Notes: generated from the letters alone by a model not told the origin. Counted from the first letter of the stretch, positions 47,108 through 59,098 are shown. The stretch: DNA of 64,000 bases from Tretioscincus oriximinensis (GCA_022410635.1 JAJVDF010000357.1:141893-205892), one strand, 5' to 3'. Program-made: numbers and translations.

Positions 47108-48034
47108 AATACAAGAAGCCCAAAGACTCAGGAACCAGAGTCAGATGAGGAAACCATTGGCCTAACCTCCCATTCATAAACAGAAATAGGATGCATTATT
47201 GGGACAGTTTTGAGCCACAGACTATATTGCTTAAGGTACTACAATGCTTAAAACTCTCCCTCTAATGCCCTTGATAGATTATGGCAACTCTGTCAATCCG
47301 TCTTAAAGGTTTAAGAACATAAGAAAATAAGATGTTCCCTCCTGCAAGATTGGACTAATGGCCATCAGGCTGAACAGGCACGCTGACCCGATGCTCATGG
47401 TAAGACCGCAAACTTAACCAACATTCAGTTAACACTTCCCACAATTTGACATCTTACAGCAAGCTGCCTTTAGAAACACCACATTGTCAATATGTTACAC
47501 TGAAAACACTGTACTATAGTTGCAGAGCCATCAAAAGGAAGCAGCCCTTGTTCACACTGTCCTCACTGAATCTGGTTTTCTTTTCAAGCCACACAGGCTG
47601 GAGAGGAACAACCTCCCTTAAGCTAATGAATGCCATGATATATCGTTCCATTGCATATTATGAAGTCACATTTTTATTGTGACTTGAATAAATGTTCATC
47701 CATTTAACATAACAATAATAATATCACCCTTTCCAACTTCTCCTTCAGGATACCTCTAAGTACATTCTGCAAGTTATGATGACCACAGGAAATGTGATGA
47801 GGAGTATCTCTGTATGCCACAATACTTTGCACCTGGGTAGGACCAACTACAGTGGTTCAATGAAAGNGGGGGCCTCTTTGAAGATATAACATTGAGAAGA
47901 CGTTCTCTATGCAATGCTTGTGGCAGAGGTTTATTACTATTCCTGAGTGTCTAGTAAGGTCTGAGACAAGGATCACATACTTATCCTCAACAGATGAATG
48001 TACTGTGTTGTTTTTCTGCGTGAAATGCCCCGAA

Positions 48035-48205
48035 ATGGGGCAGCAGGTAGTATTCCTGAAATACCATTTGCAGGCATTGAGAACAGGTGCATATTTTGTC
48101 TTCTTTTGATCCAGACTGCCCAGGTGCAATTTGTGGACCTCTGTGTGAGACAGAATGCTGGACTAGATGGGCGCCGGTCCAATTCANTNGGGNTCNTCTT
48201 ATGTT
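48035..48205 (+). mobile_element. CR1-like LINE 3' end, left of gap
   Basis: GGGGCAGCAGGTAGTATTCC, ACTGCCCAGGTGCAATTTG and TGCTGGACTAGATGGGCGCC. Exact reverse complement of the sequence right of the gap. Confidence 0.75.
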
Positions 48206-48445
48206 NNNNNNNNNNNNNNNNNNNNNNNNNNNNNNNNNNNNNNNNNNNNNNNNNNNNNNNNNNNNNNNNNNNNNNNNNNNNNNNNNNNNNNNNNNNNNNN
48301 NNNNNNNNNNNNNNNNNNNNNNNNNNNNNNNNNNNNNNNNNNNNNNNNNNNNNNNNNNNNNNNNNNNNNNNNNNNNNNNNNNNNNNNNNNNNNNNNNNNN
48401 NNNNNNNNNNNNNNNNNNNNNNNNNNNNNNNNNNNNNNNNNNNNN
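48206..48445. other. Assembly gap (240 N) with mirror-image flanks
   Basis: Run of undetermined bases. The 171 bases on the left (48035-48205) are the exact reverse complement of the 171 on the right (48446-48616), including the positions of scattered single Ns. Both flanks are CR1-like 3'-end sequence. Confidence 0.97.
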
Positions 48446-48912
48446 AACATAAGANGANCCCNANTGAATTGGACCGGCGCCCATCTAGTCCAGCATTCTG
48501 TCTCACACAGAGGTCCACAAATTGCACCTGGGCAGTCTGGATCAAAAGAAGACAAAATATGCACCTGTTCTCAATGCCTGCAAATGGTATTTCAGGAATA
48601 CTACCTGCTGCCCCATCCAGACATCCACCTTAGTAGCTATTTATACCCAAGGTGTCCTTGTACTTGTCTAATCCTCTCTTAAAGCTATCCAGAATGTTAT
48701 CTACCACCATCTCTTCTGGAAGTAAGTTCCATAGGCTGATGGCCCATCATGTGAAAAATACTTTGTCTTCTGCCCATCAGTTCTAAGGAATGCCCCCTGA
48801 TCCTAGAGTTATGTGATAGGGAAAACATCCTGTGCATGATTTTATAGACTTCAATCAGATCACCTCTCAAACACCATCTTTTGAGGCTGAAGAAGCCCAG
48901 ATGTTGCAACAA
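48446..48912 (-). mobile_element. CR1-like LINE 3' part, right of gap
   Basis: The reverse-oriented 3' end continues into CTTGTCTAATCCTCTCTTAA, AGTTCCATAGGCTGATGGCC and the RT tail encoding FSLKRWCLRGDLIEVYKIMH on the minus strand. Confidence 0.78.
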
Positions 48913-49827
48913 TCTAACCGCTATACCATACTGACCCTCTTGATTACTGTGTCCTATTGATTCTCATTAAGTCATCTGATGACCTTTATGCCTTATCCAA
49001 AAATTTTCCAGAGGAATAGTAAAAGTGAAAAACAGTCAGCATGTGTCCTCTATAGTGAGGTTCCTCCCAGTTTGACAACTTGGAAAAGGCATCCATCTTC
49101 ATGGTGCTACTGTGATTACTCCTACCAGGCTGCCAACTAGTGTAGCATTGTTCTTTAAATATGTCCATGCCAGTTCACTTGACGTGACCCTGATGTTTCC
49201 ATCATTTGTGTCTATGAATAATTATAACATGTGTTTTCACTGCATGCCATATTGATTTCTTCAACTATTTAGCACGTTGGAAATGGGAGACAACAGTGGA
49301 AAACTTCTAGAAAGCCGACAGAGTCCTCATCCTCTCCTCATTCTTAAAAAAAAAGAAGACCCAATAATCCCCTTGCATCATCATACCTTGCAGATGTAAA
49401 TGGACAGAAATGGTTCCAGTCCTGGAACAATCCAAATATAGGATAGTCCCAGTGAAAGTAGTGAAATCTTTTTAAGCATATGCTAAACTATTGTTCTCTA
49501 CAGCAGATAGTTGCAGAACCAACTAGGAGAAAGGGGATCCTGGTCTTGATTCTATATAATACTCAGGATTTGCTACAAGATCCAAATAGGGATCAATGAC
49601 CTCTATGTGTTAACCTTCTGTTTAAATACTGACAGCAAACTGGTCACAATCGAACTTAGATCTTAATTTCCAAAAAGGAAACTTATCCCAAATAATGAAA
49701 CTAGTAAAAAGATATTTGAAAGGATAAGTTAGTCCAATCTCTCCAAATGTATGGAAACTATTTAGAAATGCAATAATGGAAAAACAATTAGAATCGATAT
49801 GAAAAAGAAGAAAGGGAATTGGCAAGT

Positions 49828-49880
49828 TATTTATTTATTTATTTATTTATACTTATACCCCGCCCTATACCCGAAGGTCT
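49828..49880 (-). mobile_element. SINE AAAT-tail fragment
   Basis: Only the tail and TACCCCGCCCTATACCCGAA with GGTCTCAG remain, a 5'-truncated copy of the same SINE in reverse orientation. Confidence 0.6.
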
Positions 49881-49914
49881 CAGTTCAAGAGGACATTATG
49901 GGAAAGTGCAATAT

Positions 49915-51572
49915 GGGAAAACATTAAAAGCAAGGAAAGCTAGTTTAGAAAATTGAAGGCTTGTGCAAATGAAGAGAACAAGAAAGAACAACAGTTCTGT
50001 CCGAACAAACGCAAGGTATCAATCAGGTATTGCTAAGAGGAGTTTTGAAGAGCACATTGCTAAGATCAAAAGAAATAACAAGAACTTCTTTAAGTACATC
50101 AGGAACAGAAATACAACCAGAAAAGCTGGATCCTTTGATGAAAATAGACAAAAAGGGATAATTAAAGAAGACACAAAGACTGTAGGAAGGCAAAATGAAT
50201 TCTTTGTCTCTTTTTTCATTAAGAAAGTCAGACAGCAGATGCTTTCAGAATGAGAATCAGAAGCATTATGTTGTATAGAAGTAACAAGTCATTGCATATC
50301 TTAATAAATTAAACACTAACAAATCACCAGAATAGTTTGGTGTACTTTTGAGAATTCTTAAATAATTCAAATGTGAATTGTTGAACTTCTAGCCAAAATA
50401 TCATATTTCCCTAAGATCAGGCTCTTCAAGAAAGAATCCAAGGCTAATCCACGAAATTAAACCTCACAGTTTAGTATCAGTTACATATCAAGTGGTGGAA
50501 AACATATTTAAGGATAAAATTACTATGTACACAAAGAAGCAATATTGGTGAAACAAAATCAGCATGGTGTCTGCAATGGTAAATCATGTCTTACTAACTT
50601 GATAGAATTATTTGAGAATGTCATTAAACACATGGATAAAAGTGATCCAGTTCACATTGTCCAAGATAGTTTCTGAAAACGTTTGATAAAGGTCTTCATG
50701 AAAGATTACTGAACAAACACATTAGTCATAGAATAAGAGGACAAATCCTGTCCTGGATTGATAACTCGCTAAAGGACCTTTAAAGGTTCACAAATTTCAA
50801 CCTTTGAAACAAAGACTCTACTTTCTGATCAATCTCACTCTGCCTAGGCAAGTGTGATCAAGCAGCAAAGGACAAGTGGGATTCAAAGGATCATGGAGAT
50901 GGTACACAGCACTATCTCCTTCACACACATACTCCTTGGGACCCCCACAGCTGGCTACTGGCTGGCAAATTAGATCTTATCCTCACAGTAGGATAACTTC
51001 TCCCAAATTTAATCCTGTTTGCTAGCTCCACTGGAGCCAGTAAAACTATTTGGGGGACAGGTGGCAGAGAAGTAAAGAAAAAAACCCAGATGCAATTCTA
51101 TGTTCTTCCNTCCCAAATAAACTATTTTCTGCAGTGGAGATTTAATTGAAATATATAAAATCATGCATTATATGGAATAGGTCAATTTTTCCCCTATCAC
51201 ACACTAGAACCAGTGGGCTCTCTATTGCAATTGACGGTCAGGAAACTTAGTAGCATCAAGGGGAAATATTTTCTTATTCAGCGAGAGAGAGAAAATTACT
51301 GCTAGAACAAATGGGGACAGCAACTAGCTTGGATAACTTCAAGAATAAGTTAAACAAATTCATGGAGAGCAATTGTATTAAGGGCTACTAGAATGGAAGC
51401 CTTAGTGCTGTTAAAGAGATGCTTTAATGGCCAACACCAGCTTAAAGCAGGTGAAGGATTTGCCACTGTCTTCTGCTTGAAATGTCCAGAAGCCATTAAT
51501 GAATCATTGTGTGAGATAGGATGCTGGACTATACAGGCTGTGGTCTCATCCAGCAAGCCTCCTCTTATGTTC
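49915..51572 (+). mobile_element. CR1-like LINE, multi-part remnant
   Basis: Pieces in order: RRSFEEHIAKIKRNNKNFFK-like upstream coding (about 50030-50110), palm region around 50570-50770 (TNLIELFENVIKHMDKS-like, HRIRGQILSWIDNS-like), and RT tail to 3' end at 51130-51572 (GGAGATTTAATTGAAATATA, TGCTGGACTATACAGGCTG, CTCCTCTTATGTTCTTA). Frames are broken. Confidence 0.72.
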
Positions 51573-51961
51573 TTAGTGAGCCTTAGAACAAGCTGAAAAC
51601 TGATTTAACATTGTGCATAACAACAGCCTGTATCGAAGAATGTTTCTGCTAGGAGTTACTGCATCCAGACAGAGTCAATAATCTGAATTTCTATCAAGTT
51701 GAACTTCTATTACATTTGCCTCACCAGCCTGTTAAATAAAGTGGATTATTGGGAAACTGGGTTTAAACTGGAAAGCCTAATATTTAGCGAGAAGCTATGA
51801 GATTGTTGATGTGGGAATAACAGTTTACATTCCCATAAACTTTCCCTTGCCTCACAAAAGGGGTGTGTGTGAAGCCAGTTACTGACAGTAGACTAATCAA
51901 TAGCATTTGGGAGGAGGCACTTCCTCTAGACAAACAGCTACCAGGAGAGGGTGTCACATGA

Positions 51962-52129
51962 ATGGGAAATCTCATTTGCCAAGAACTGTCAGAATGACAA
52001 AATCCGTAATAAGCTGTTACGGTACGCAGGACTTTATCACTTTATCGGGAAAAACTAGAATAAACAAGTGCTGTGTGGCTACTGCCTTGCTCTCTAAAAC
52101 CTAGTCCAGGGAAAACTAAATGAGCTGTA
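51962..52129. repeat. Long direct repeat, left copy, flanking L1-like insertion
   Basis: Matches 52761-52920 except for one base, one N, and an extra 8-base ACTTTATC tandem unit here. The pair brackets the L1-like insertion as a target-site duplication would. Confidence 0.9.
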
Positions 52130-52760
52130 GAGGGGACTATACATCCATATGTGGGCTCTGTGCCCTAAGGTAAAAAGCTTCTGGGGGGTTATAATTGCAG
52201 AACTAAACAAGATTGTAGGGATTGCGTTACCAAATGTAATGGAAGTCTGGCTCTTTGGTCTATATAATGTCCCCTCCGCGGAAAGATCTAACTCTTGTTT
52301 GATAGATATGGGAATAATGGCAGGCCATTTGGTTATAGCCAAATANTGGAAAGATTGTACTAAATGGAATGCACAAGAATGGTATTATTACCTTTTGGAA
52401 TTTTTGAGATTTGACATTCTTCAAGCCAAAAGATTGAAGACCATCGGAATTATACATAAACTTCATTGGACAATAAAATGGCAAGANCTCATTGCCTATG
52501 GTCTTACANCGTCATCCCCAGCNCTGATTAGGGAAACTATACAAATGTTCCTAGAACAACGATTGTTACTGTAACACCTTATTAACATGCCTATTCACCG
52601 GTGGGTGGGTGTGGGATGTATGTTATTTGTTTGTTTGTTTGTTTGTTTGTATGGTTTTGTTCACTATATTTCTGTGTGTTTTATTTAAAAATTTCAAATT
52701 AAAAAAAAAAACACAAAACCTTTGGGTGGTATAGGAACAGATAGCTCTAAAATAAAAAAA
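52130..52760 (+). mobile_element. L1-like LINE 3' end, flanked by 160-bp direct repeats
   Basis: Encodes an ORF2 C-terminus with few disruptions (WALCPKVKSFWGVIIAELNK, then WYYYLLEFLRFDILQAKRLK), a (TTTG)n stretch, an A tail at 52701-52711, 39 extra bases, and a second A tail at 52751-52760. Direct repeats 51962-52129 and 52761-52920 flank it. Confidence 0.8.
52620..52652. repeat. (TTTG)n microsatellite within L1-like 3' UTR
   Basis: About seven TTTG units in the 3' UTR of the L1-like insertion. Confidence 0.9.
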
Positions 52761-52920
52761 ATGGGAAATCTGATTTGCCAAGAACTGTCAGAATGACAAA
52801 ATCCNTAATAAGCTGTTACGGTACGCAGGACTTTATCGGGAAAAACTAGAATAAACAAGTGCTGTGTGGCTACTGCCTTGCTCTCTAAAACCTAGTCCAG
52901 GGAAAACTAAATGAGCTGTA
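52761..52920. repeat. Long direct repeat, right copy, flanking L1-like insertion
   Basis: Right partner of 51962-52129. It starts right after the second A tail, which fits a target duplication rather than a chance repeat. Confidence 0.9.
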
Positions 52921-53799
52921 TTTATATTAATTAAATCTTTTGAAGTTAAATTACAACTAAATTATGCAGATCAAAGAATTACTTCACATATTAAAGGGAC
53001 GCAATGCTAAGAAACAGTCTGTTTTGAAAAAGGAATACCTATAAATATATCCGAAGAGCAAGCAGAATTTTTGCAATGCATTTTACTTTGGCCAATGATG
53101 ATCCCTGGTGCAAGACACCACCTTTTGGGAGAATGGCCAAACTGCCCTATTTTCAGCAGTAGATGAAGTTATGAGGCAAAATGACACTTTTCATGATATT
53201 ATAATAAGCAGGCTCATGTGGTTTTCTCGGCAGCAATAGACATTTTTCACCATTGCCCTTGTTGGGGATTTCCGATTTCCTTGTTTTGCTTGTAGCACTT
53301 GTTACACCCAACAAAGTCCTCACCAAATTGAAACTATCTTCTGCTGCCTGAAATCAGTAAGGTCGGGATTGAGGGTTGAATCATCAGCATGTTTAAACCA
53401 GCAAAATGCAGCAGCGGTTAAGTTTCATATCTTAAGACTAAAGAGTTTCAGTTTCCATCTACAGCTTTTAACATTACCCAATCCTTTAGACATAGTGTGA
53501 TTCAACCAAAAATCCACTTCTGTTTGACTAGGACTCAAGGACCTGTGATTAAATTCCACATTTGATCCAAAAGCTCTTGGTTGTTTAGGCCAGTTGCTAT
53601 TAGGCCCTTTAAAGTTTTAATCCGGCTTCAGTTCACTTTAATAATGGAAAAATGCAGCAGCAAAATGAATAGCATCTTTCTTTCTACATTATTTAAATCG
53701 GGGTGTGGAACCTTTCTTCTGCAAAGGGCAATTTTGATATTTGTAACATATTTGTAACCCCGCCCACACTCGAGCCCCCTCCCTGGCCCTGCTCTCTAC

Positions 53800-53832
53800 C
53801 TAGCTCTCTCTCTCTCNCACACACACACACAC
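53800..53832. repeat. (CT)n(CA)n microsatellite
   Basis: CTCTCTCTCTCTCNC changes to (CA)n at a single undetermined base. Confidence 0.9.
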
Positions 53833-54819
53833 TCCCACACAGGGAACACAAGAAGGGGAAATAGCAACCGGCCTTAACATCCAAACAAGTCCTAAAACAG
53901 ATCAAGCTAATCCAATGCTACTAAAGTGGATTAAATCCACTTTTTGCAATGCATTTTACTTTACAAATCAGACCTTAATTGAAGCTGATTCTGCTATTTA
54001 TGATTAAATTGGAACCTGGAATAGGCTTCCACTTGATGTGTTTTGACAAGTGGTAAGTAATCTGTCTTTTCATCTCAACTCATTGTGTTCCTATATTTAT
54101 AGTCACTCAGAGGGCAGAAAGATATGGTTTTGACCAGCCCAGATGTGTGATACAGGATCTAGCTGCGCAACATTTTGTGGAAACAAGAAAAATAATTATA
54201 TTTACAACAGATGGCAAAGATGAATCAATATGGTTCCTCCTAAACAAAAATGGTGTGTATGATAATCTTCTCTATCTTCATGTTAATATGCTGTTTCTAT
54301 TGCATNTCTGACAAATCATAGACCCAAACTTTTTCTGTTTAGGAAGCCACTCATCTTAAATTAGATCAGCTTCCAAATTTAAATTCTAGAACTAATTACT
54401 CAGTGCTAAAATGAGCCTGACATACAACTAATAATTTATAGGGAGTAAACCCCCTAAAAATCTATTTTCAGCCATCCGGGACTGAACTACATATATAAAG
54501 CCTACAACACAATTTGCACGTGCTAAGATGCATGTATTATTAATTAAGTGTTCCAGAGCTGAAACCCTGTCAAACAGGTTTCTCTAGAGTGCTGATTCAC
54601 AATAACTGAATTCTAAATGCATTACTGACCTGCATTCATCTGTATTATTCATTTTCTCACCATACACATTCCCAACACATCATCAGGGCTGGCAAAGTGT
54701 TAGCAATACATCACTGAATTATGGAATTCATGATTGCAAGATGTAACTGTGGCCAGAAGGTTATCTGGGTTTAAGACTTTCTGATAAATTCATTGAGAAT
54801 GGGACTGGTTCTATATTGC

Positions 54820-54870
54820 GGTGTGTGTGAGCGTGCGTGCGTGCATGTGAGAGTGTGAGTGTGAGTGTGA

Positions 54871-54904
<34 letters not shown>

Positions 54905-54906
54905 GT
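54820..54906. repeat. (TG)n/(GA)n compound microsatellite
   Basis: GTGTGTGTGAGCGTGCGTGC, then GTGAGTGTGAGTG and (GA)n. Spurious serine- and histidine-rich open frames on the minus strand arise from it. Confidence 0.93.
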
Positions 54907-55362
54907 GGTGATATTTAACTAAGCCATGTTTAAAAAATTGGCGGTGTAGCAAAAATAAAACAGCTCATTTCATTCTGTCTTCCCATTCTCCCCATGCAGG
55001 GACAATAACCCCACATCTTGTATGCACTGGGAATACACAGCATTTGCCCAGCAGCTCACCCAACCACATCTACAGCATCATATCTGTCATCATGTATTAC
55101 TTCCCATGCAATCCATGCTGGGTCACAACTATGAGCTGCTGATCCTTCCTTTTCCAAGCAGGTCTCAAACATCTGAGTGTCTGGAAAGCAGAGGGTTTCA
55201 GGTCCATTTCCATTAATTGATCTGTTAAAAGAAAAAAAAGTATACTTACTAAGAAATCACCCCAACATGATTGTATTAAGCAACAAATTAGAGCTGCTAT
55301 GATCTCTACAAACCACCTATGGGTTTTTCTGTATTGGATCTTATTTCAGATAACATTCCAGA

Positions 55363-55443
55363 ATAGGGATCTGATATCCACATGCTGATGCAGGCTATAG
55401 CAGACCCCACTCATGGGTTGCACTAGTCTGCACTAGAATGGCA
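55363..55443. mobile_element. Foldback MITE, central fragment
   Basis: Diverged core: CCACATGCTGATGCAGGC, then ATAGCAGACCCC, followed by an imperfect complement with CACTAGTCTGCACTAG. The outer arms are missing or unrecognisable. Confidence 0.5.
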
Positions 55444-57244
55444 AGAACAATGAAGGCTTCCAAGTGCTTGAAGACTACCAATTGTCCAATGAAACAGTCA
55501 AATAGTAAAACGTCTAGTCAAATCACTCAAAACAAAATTGACTAGCAGATTTTGATCTCACAGGATTCAATCTTAAGAAATCCTGAGAATGTAAACTAAA
55601 TATTTCTGTCTGTTGTGGCATTTGTATTTTGTTGCTGTTGTTAACTCTGATTTGGTGATACCTAATACCCTGGTCACACACATACNTTTAAATCATCTTC
55701 AGTCCTGAAGCTTACTGTTTTGGGTGGTTTTCCCCACTAAAGCAATTTAAGCTTTATCTTTCAGAACTGAAGGTTTGTAAATACGTATCCAGACTCTAGT
55801 GACAGAATCAAAAGTGATTTGCCATTATGTTGTTGTGGGGAAGTGTCAATGATCGTTCAAACCCTCTGCTTTTCAAACAACTATTGTCCCCATTTAACTA
55901 TCATAAGTATCGCAACAAGAATGTTTATGTGCTGCCACATTCACTGGTAACCACCCATTGGACGAAAGGCACAGCCATGCCAAATGAGTTCTTACCCATT
56001 TTGGGTTTTCATTTGCACTTTGCATTGTGATAATGAGCATTGCTTTTGTAAACAGTGTTATTTTTCCCTCTCACACTGTGAAATGTACCTATTCTCTCTG
56101 AACTAAGAACATGTACGCCATTAGCTAGTCACTGATGTAACAGTGAAGGCCAGAGGGCAGAGTACTGGCCTAGAAACTTTGATTCCCTCAGTTTGAACCC
56201 CCATTTGAACATGGAAGCTGATTGGCTGGCCTTGAGCCAATCACTGCTTGTTGTGAGGGTAAAAACAGTGGATGAGGACGAGAAAAAAAATATGAACGAA
56301 GTAGGTCCCTAAGAGAAAAGGCATAATATAAATGGCATAACTAAACCTCTACCACACAAGCACTAAGGTTAATAAATACAGCTATTTATTAAGAAGACTC
56401 TGCTATTTTAACTGAAATTACTATCATCTCATCCCTTTGAAATGATGCATCTGGGCCCAGTATAGCATTTGCGATACATATAAGAGAGATATATCAAGAG
56501 AGTAGAAGCAAGAGCTACCCAGTCATCAAGATTATAGGGTCCCACTTATCTGATTGTTGTGTATTAACTTAACCCACCTGTCAAGACTTTCAAAATCTAT
56601 GTGAAGCTGATCTCTGTCTGAAAGGTCCTATAGCCAATCTTAGCTGAGCTTGCTTTTTATTTTTGCAACAGCAGGTCAATTTGATCCGGTTAACTGTTCT
56701 GCATCCACTCTACTGCGCTAGGATCATGGCATCAAACAGCAGAAAACCACATTGCATCCATTCATGTCCGTGCAAAGGTGACGTTGTCTCAAAGCCTGAT
56801 GGGTAACTTTATTAATGTCATTTTAGGTCCATCATACCTTTAATTCCTTCCTTTCACTCAACAGCTTACCTTATGAAGGAAGGTTTCAAAACAGATTGTA
56901 ATAAATAACACAATTTTGCTTTTACACGGTAAAATGTCACCTCCTTTATTCAATGGGTTGGTTTCTGGGCTATAGTGGTTTAATCCATTATTTAGTTATT
57001 AGTGGAATTGGCCTGTTGCGTTATGGGAATGCAACGGACTCTAGCCCCTACCCTTGCTCCCATCCATGCCTCCACTCACTTACTACCTTGAGCCCTCCCA
57101 TCTACCTTTCACTTGCTGCTTCTTTATTTTGTCCCTTCTTTTTTTCATGTTCCTTAACTTCCTTATTTTTTCTTTTTTATCTTCCTTGCTTTCCATCTTT
57201 CATCCATTCCTTCCTTTGTTCGTCCTTTCCTTCCTTCTCCTCCG

Positions 57245-57372
57245 AGTACTAAACACTAGGGTAATCCACTTCTTACATCTTTTCACCCAGAACTGCCTAT
57301 TTATTACGTCCCTCTGTTTTCTGTCTTTTAGCCAGTTTCCAACCCAGGACTCTGGAGGCTGCCAACATTNCG
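57245..57372 (-). mobile_element. CR1-like LINE fragment
   Basis: Reverse complement of the stretch at 1835-2000: CACCCAGAACTGCCTATTTA, CCTCTGTTTTCTGTCTTTTA and GCCAGTTTCCAACCCAGG. A pyrimidine-rich tract (57090-57245) mirrors the purine-rich tract beside the 1.8 kb copy. Confidence 0.55.
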
Positions 57373-57741
57373 AGCCCTGTCATTGGTCTTTATACCTAGA
57401 CTCTCCCACAAGACCAGGTGTAATGTAAAACTCTATAAAACAGCAAAGCAAAATTACAGAATATAGATGGCATCTGCGTAAATGGATAATCTGTCCCTGG
57501 CCCTTCAAGTGCTCAGGGTTGGAAAGGATGGAACTTAGTATCATTAAGGTTACCATAAAAAAGGATAATAGTTTTGAAGATTTAATGGAACATCACATTT
57601 TTCTACACCCAGTAAAGCTGCAAAACTCCTTTCTCTGTGTTTTGTGATAACCATGAATAAGGACTACATACAAGGGCATCGTTTTCTATTGTCTTGATCT
57701 TTCTCCCTCTGGAACAAATAAAAGGTGCTAAGGTACTTAGC

Positions 57742-58049
57742 AGGCACTGATAGCTCAGTTGCTAAGGAATTCGTCTCTCACCCGGGAGATGGGGTTTCGA
57801 AGCCCTGTGTGGGACGTGGGGAGGGGTGAGCACCTTCCACTAGCCTGCAGCTCTAGCCAACCCAGCTATTCGAAAGCATGAATTGCAAGAAATTGCAACT
57901 GACTGCAAGTAGATACATGGGAACCACCAGAGCCTGGTGGGGAAGATAGAATGTGAGCCTTCAGGCAAAAATACATCCTTGTAAGCCGCTTTGAGTCCCT
58001 TTGAAAGGTGAGAAAAGCCGGGTATAAGAACCCAGTTCTTCTTCTTCTA
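57742..58049 (+). mobile_element. tRNA-derived SINE with CTT tail, best copy
   Basis: Pol III A-box-like TAGCTCAGTTGCTAAGG (57751-57767) and B-box-like GGTTTCGAAGCCC (57793-57805) resemble a tRNA. The body carries CCCAGCTATTCGAAAGCATG and GCCGCTTTGAGTCCC and ends GTATAAGAACCCAGTTCTTC with (TTC)n. About 308 bp. Four further copies or fragments lie at 2.9, 6.5, 30.8 and 63.5 kb. Confidence 0.82.
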
Positions 58050-58082
58050 CTACTTTCTGCACTGGGCTTTCTTTTGGCATGC

Positions 58083-58182
58083 ATCTCGGATGAGGGGCCT
58101 GCCATAACCTACAATGACATATGGATGCCAGGCCCCTATGCCAGAGTATATCCCAAAATAAAGCATAGTGCAAAAAGGCTCT
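58083..58182. mobile_element. Foldback MITE, half copy
   Basis: GGGGCCTGCCATAACCTACA, then ATGGATGCCAGGCCCCTATG and ATCCCAAAATAAAGCATAGTG: one arm plus outer end of the family, directly beside a tRNA-derived SINE. Confidence 0.55.
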
Positions 58183-58299
58183 AAAACATTGAAACATTTT
58201 TAAACAAAGCTTTATAACTGCAACTTGTTCAGTTTATGGCATTTTAAAAAAAATTATCTTTAGCAGAGAAATCCTAAGCATATATATATATATGCCCAG

Positions 58300-58712
58300 A
58301 GGTGCTCATTACCTCCAGTGATAGCGCCGCCTCCTCTTTCCCCCCCCCGCCCCTCCTCCCGTACGTGACGACTCGGACTTTCTCCTTCCCCTCCCCTTTT
58401 CAAAGTTCTGCAGTTTATTTGCATACCCTCCGCTCATTGGCTGGAGGGAAAGAGGAAGGAGGAAAAGGGAAAGCCCGCAGAAAGGAGGAGGGAAAGAGAA
58501 AAGGGGCGGAGACACCTTTGTTTCTCTGCTTTGGTTTGTAAACAAGAGGAAGTCTAGACTGCCAGCTGAAGGTTTCCTGGGGGCGCCTCCTGCCTCCCCT
58601 TCCCCAGAAGCCCCGCGATCACCAGCCGCCCTCCTCGCCCCTTGACGGCGCCCCCGGCCCAGAGGGGGGGCCCCGAGGTTCATTCTGTGGCCGGCATTTT
58701 CCTTCTGCCCAG
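58300..58712 (+). promoter_or_regulatory. CpG-rich promoter with probable non-coding first exon
   Basis: A G+C and CpG-rich block in AT-rich surroundings. It carries ACGTGAC (58363-58369), an octamer ATTTGCAT (58417-58424), an inverted CCAAT box ATTGG (58436-58440) and a GC box GGGGCGG (58503-58509). It ends in a consensus donor CTGCCCAG|GTGAGAG at 58712/58713. No long ATG frame leads into the donor, so the exon would be 5' UTR. Transcription would run rightwards. The gene is not identified within the window. Confidence 0.6.
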
Positions 58713-59098
58713 GTGAGAGCGCTGCTGCTTCTGGGTCGCTTGATGTGGGTCTGCTGCCCATGGGAAGGGGAAGGCAAAGCAAAAAACACTATAAAAGAAA
58801 TCTGTAGCTGGGTGTGTGTGTGTGTGTGAGAAATGCCCTTTTATGATTAGGGACTTGGGTAGCTGGCATCGCCCTATAGTCGAAATACACGAGGAGAGGC
58901 TAGAGATTGGGGGGGGGGGGGGTTTGGGAGAAGAGAAGGGAAATCCATGCCTGTGGCTAATTGCTTTGTTCTTGGGTTGCAGAAGAGATTGGCTGGTATT
59001 GCATTTCCCTCATGTTTTTGCAAGGTTTGCATGTGTATATTTCGACCCCCAGTGCACAAAGGACCTGCAATTGTCTTAGGAACAATAGAAGAAAGGAT

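Larger units (their letters stand above)
52921..57241. other. Intergenic DNA, no gene seen
   Basis: AT-rich with two microsatellites, one foldback fragment and a probable old tRNA-SINE remnant at 56130-56345 (GCAGAGTACTGGCCTAG, TTGTTGTGAGGGT). No frame with domain or splice support. Confidence 0.4.

Noticed and set aside
47973..48682. Several 120-210 codon frames on both strands
   Set aside because: They cross the 240-N gap and its mirror-image CR1-like flanks; no real protein.
52149..52574. 141-codon frame as a host gene
   Set aside because: The sequence is the C-terminal part of an L1-like ORF2, with A tails and flanking direct repeats.
54761..54952. Serine/histidine/threonine-rich frame on the minus strand
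   Set aside because: Translation of the (TG)n/(GA)n microsatellite.
58309..58782. 157-codon minus-strand frame over the CpG-rich block
   Set aside because: Gly/Arg/Pro/Ser-rich, as expected from a GC-rich promoter read in any frame; no known motif or splice support.
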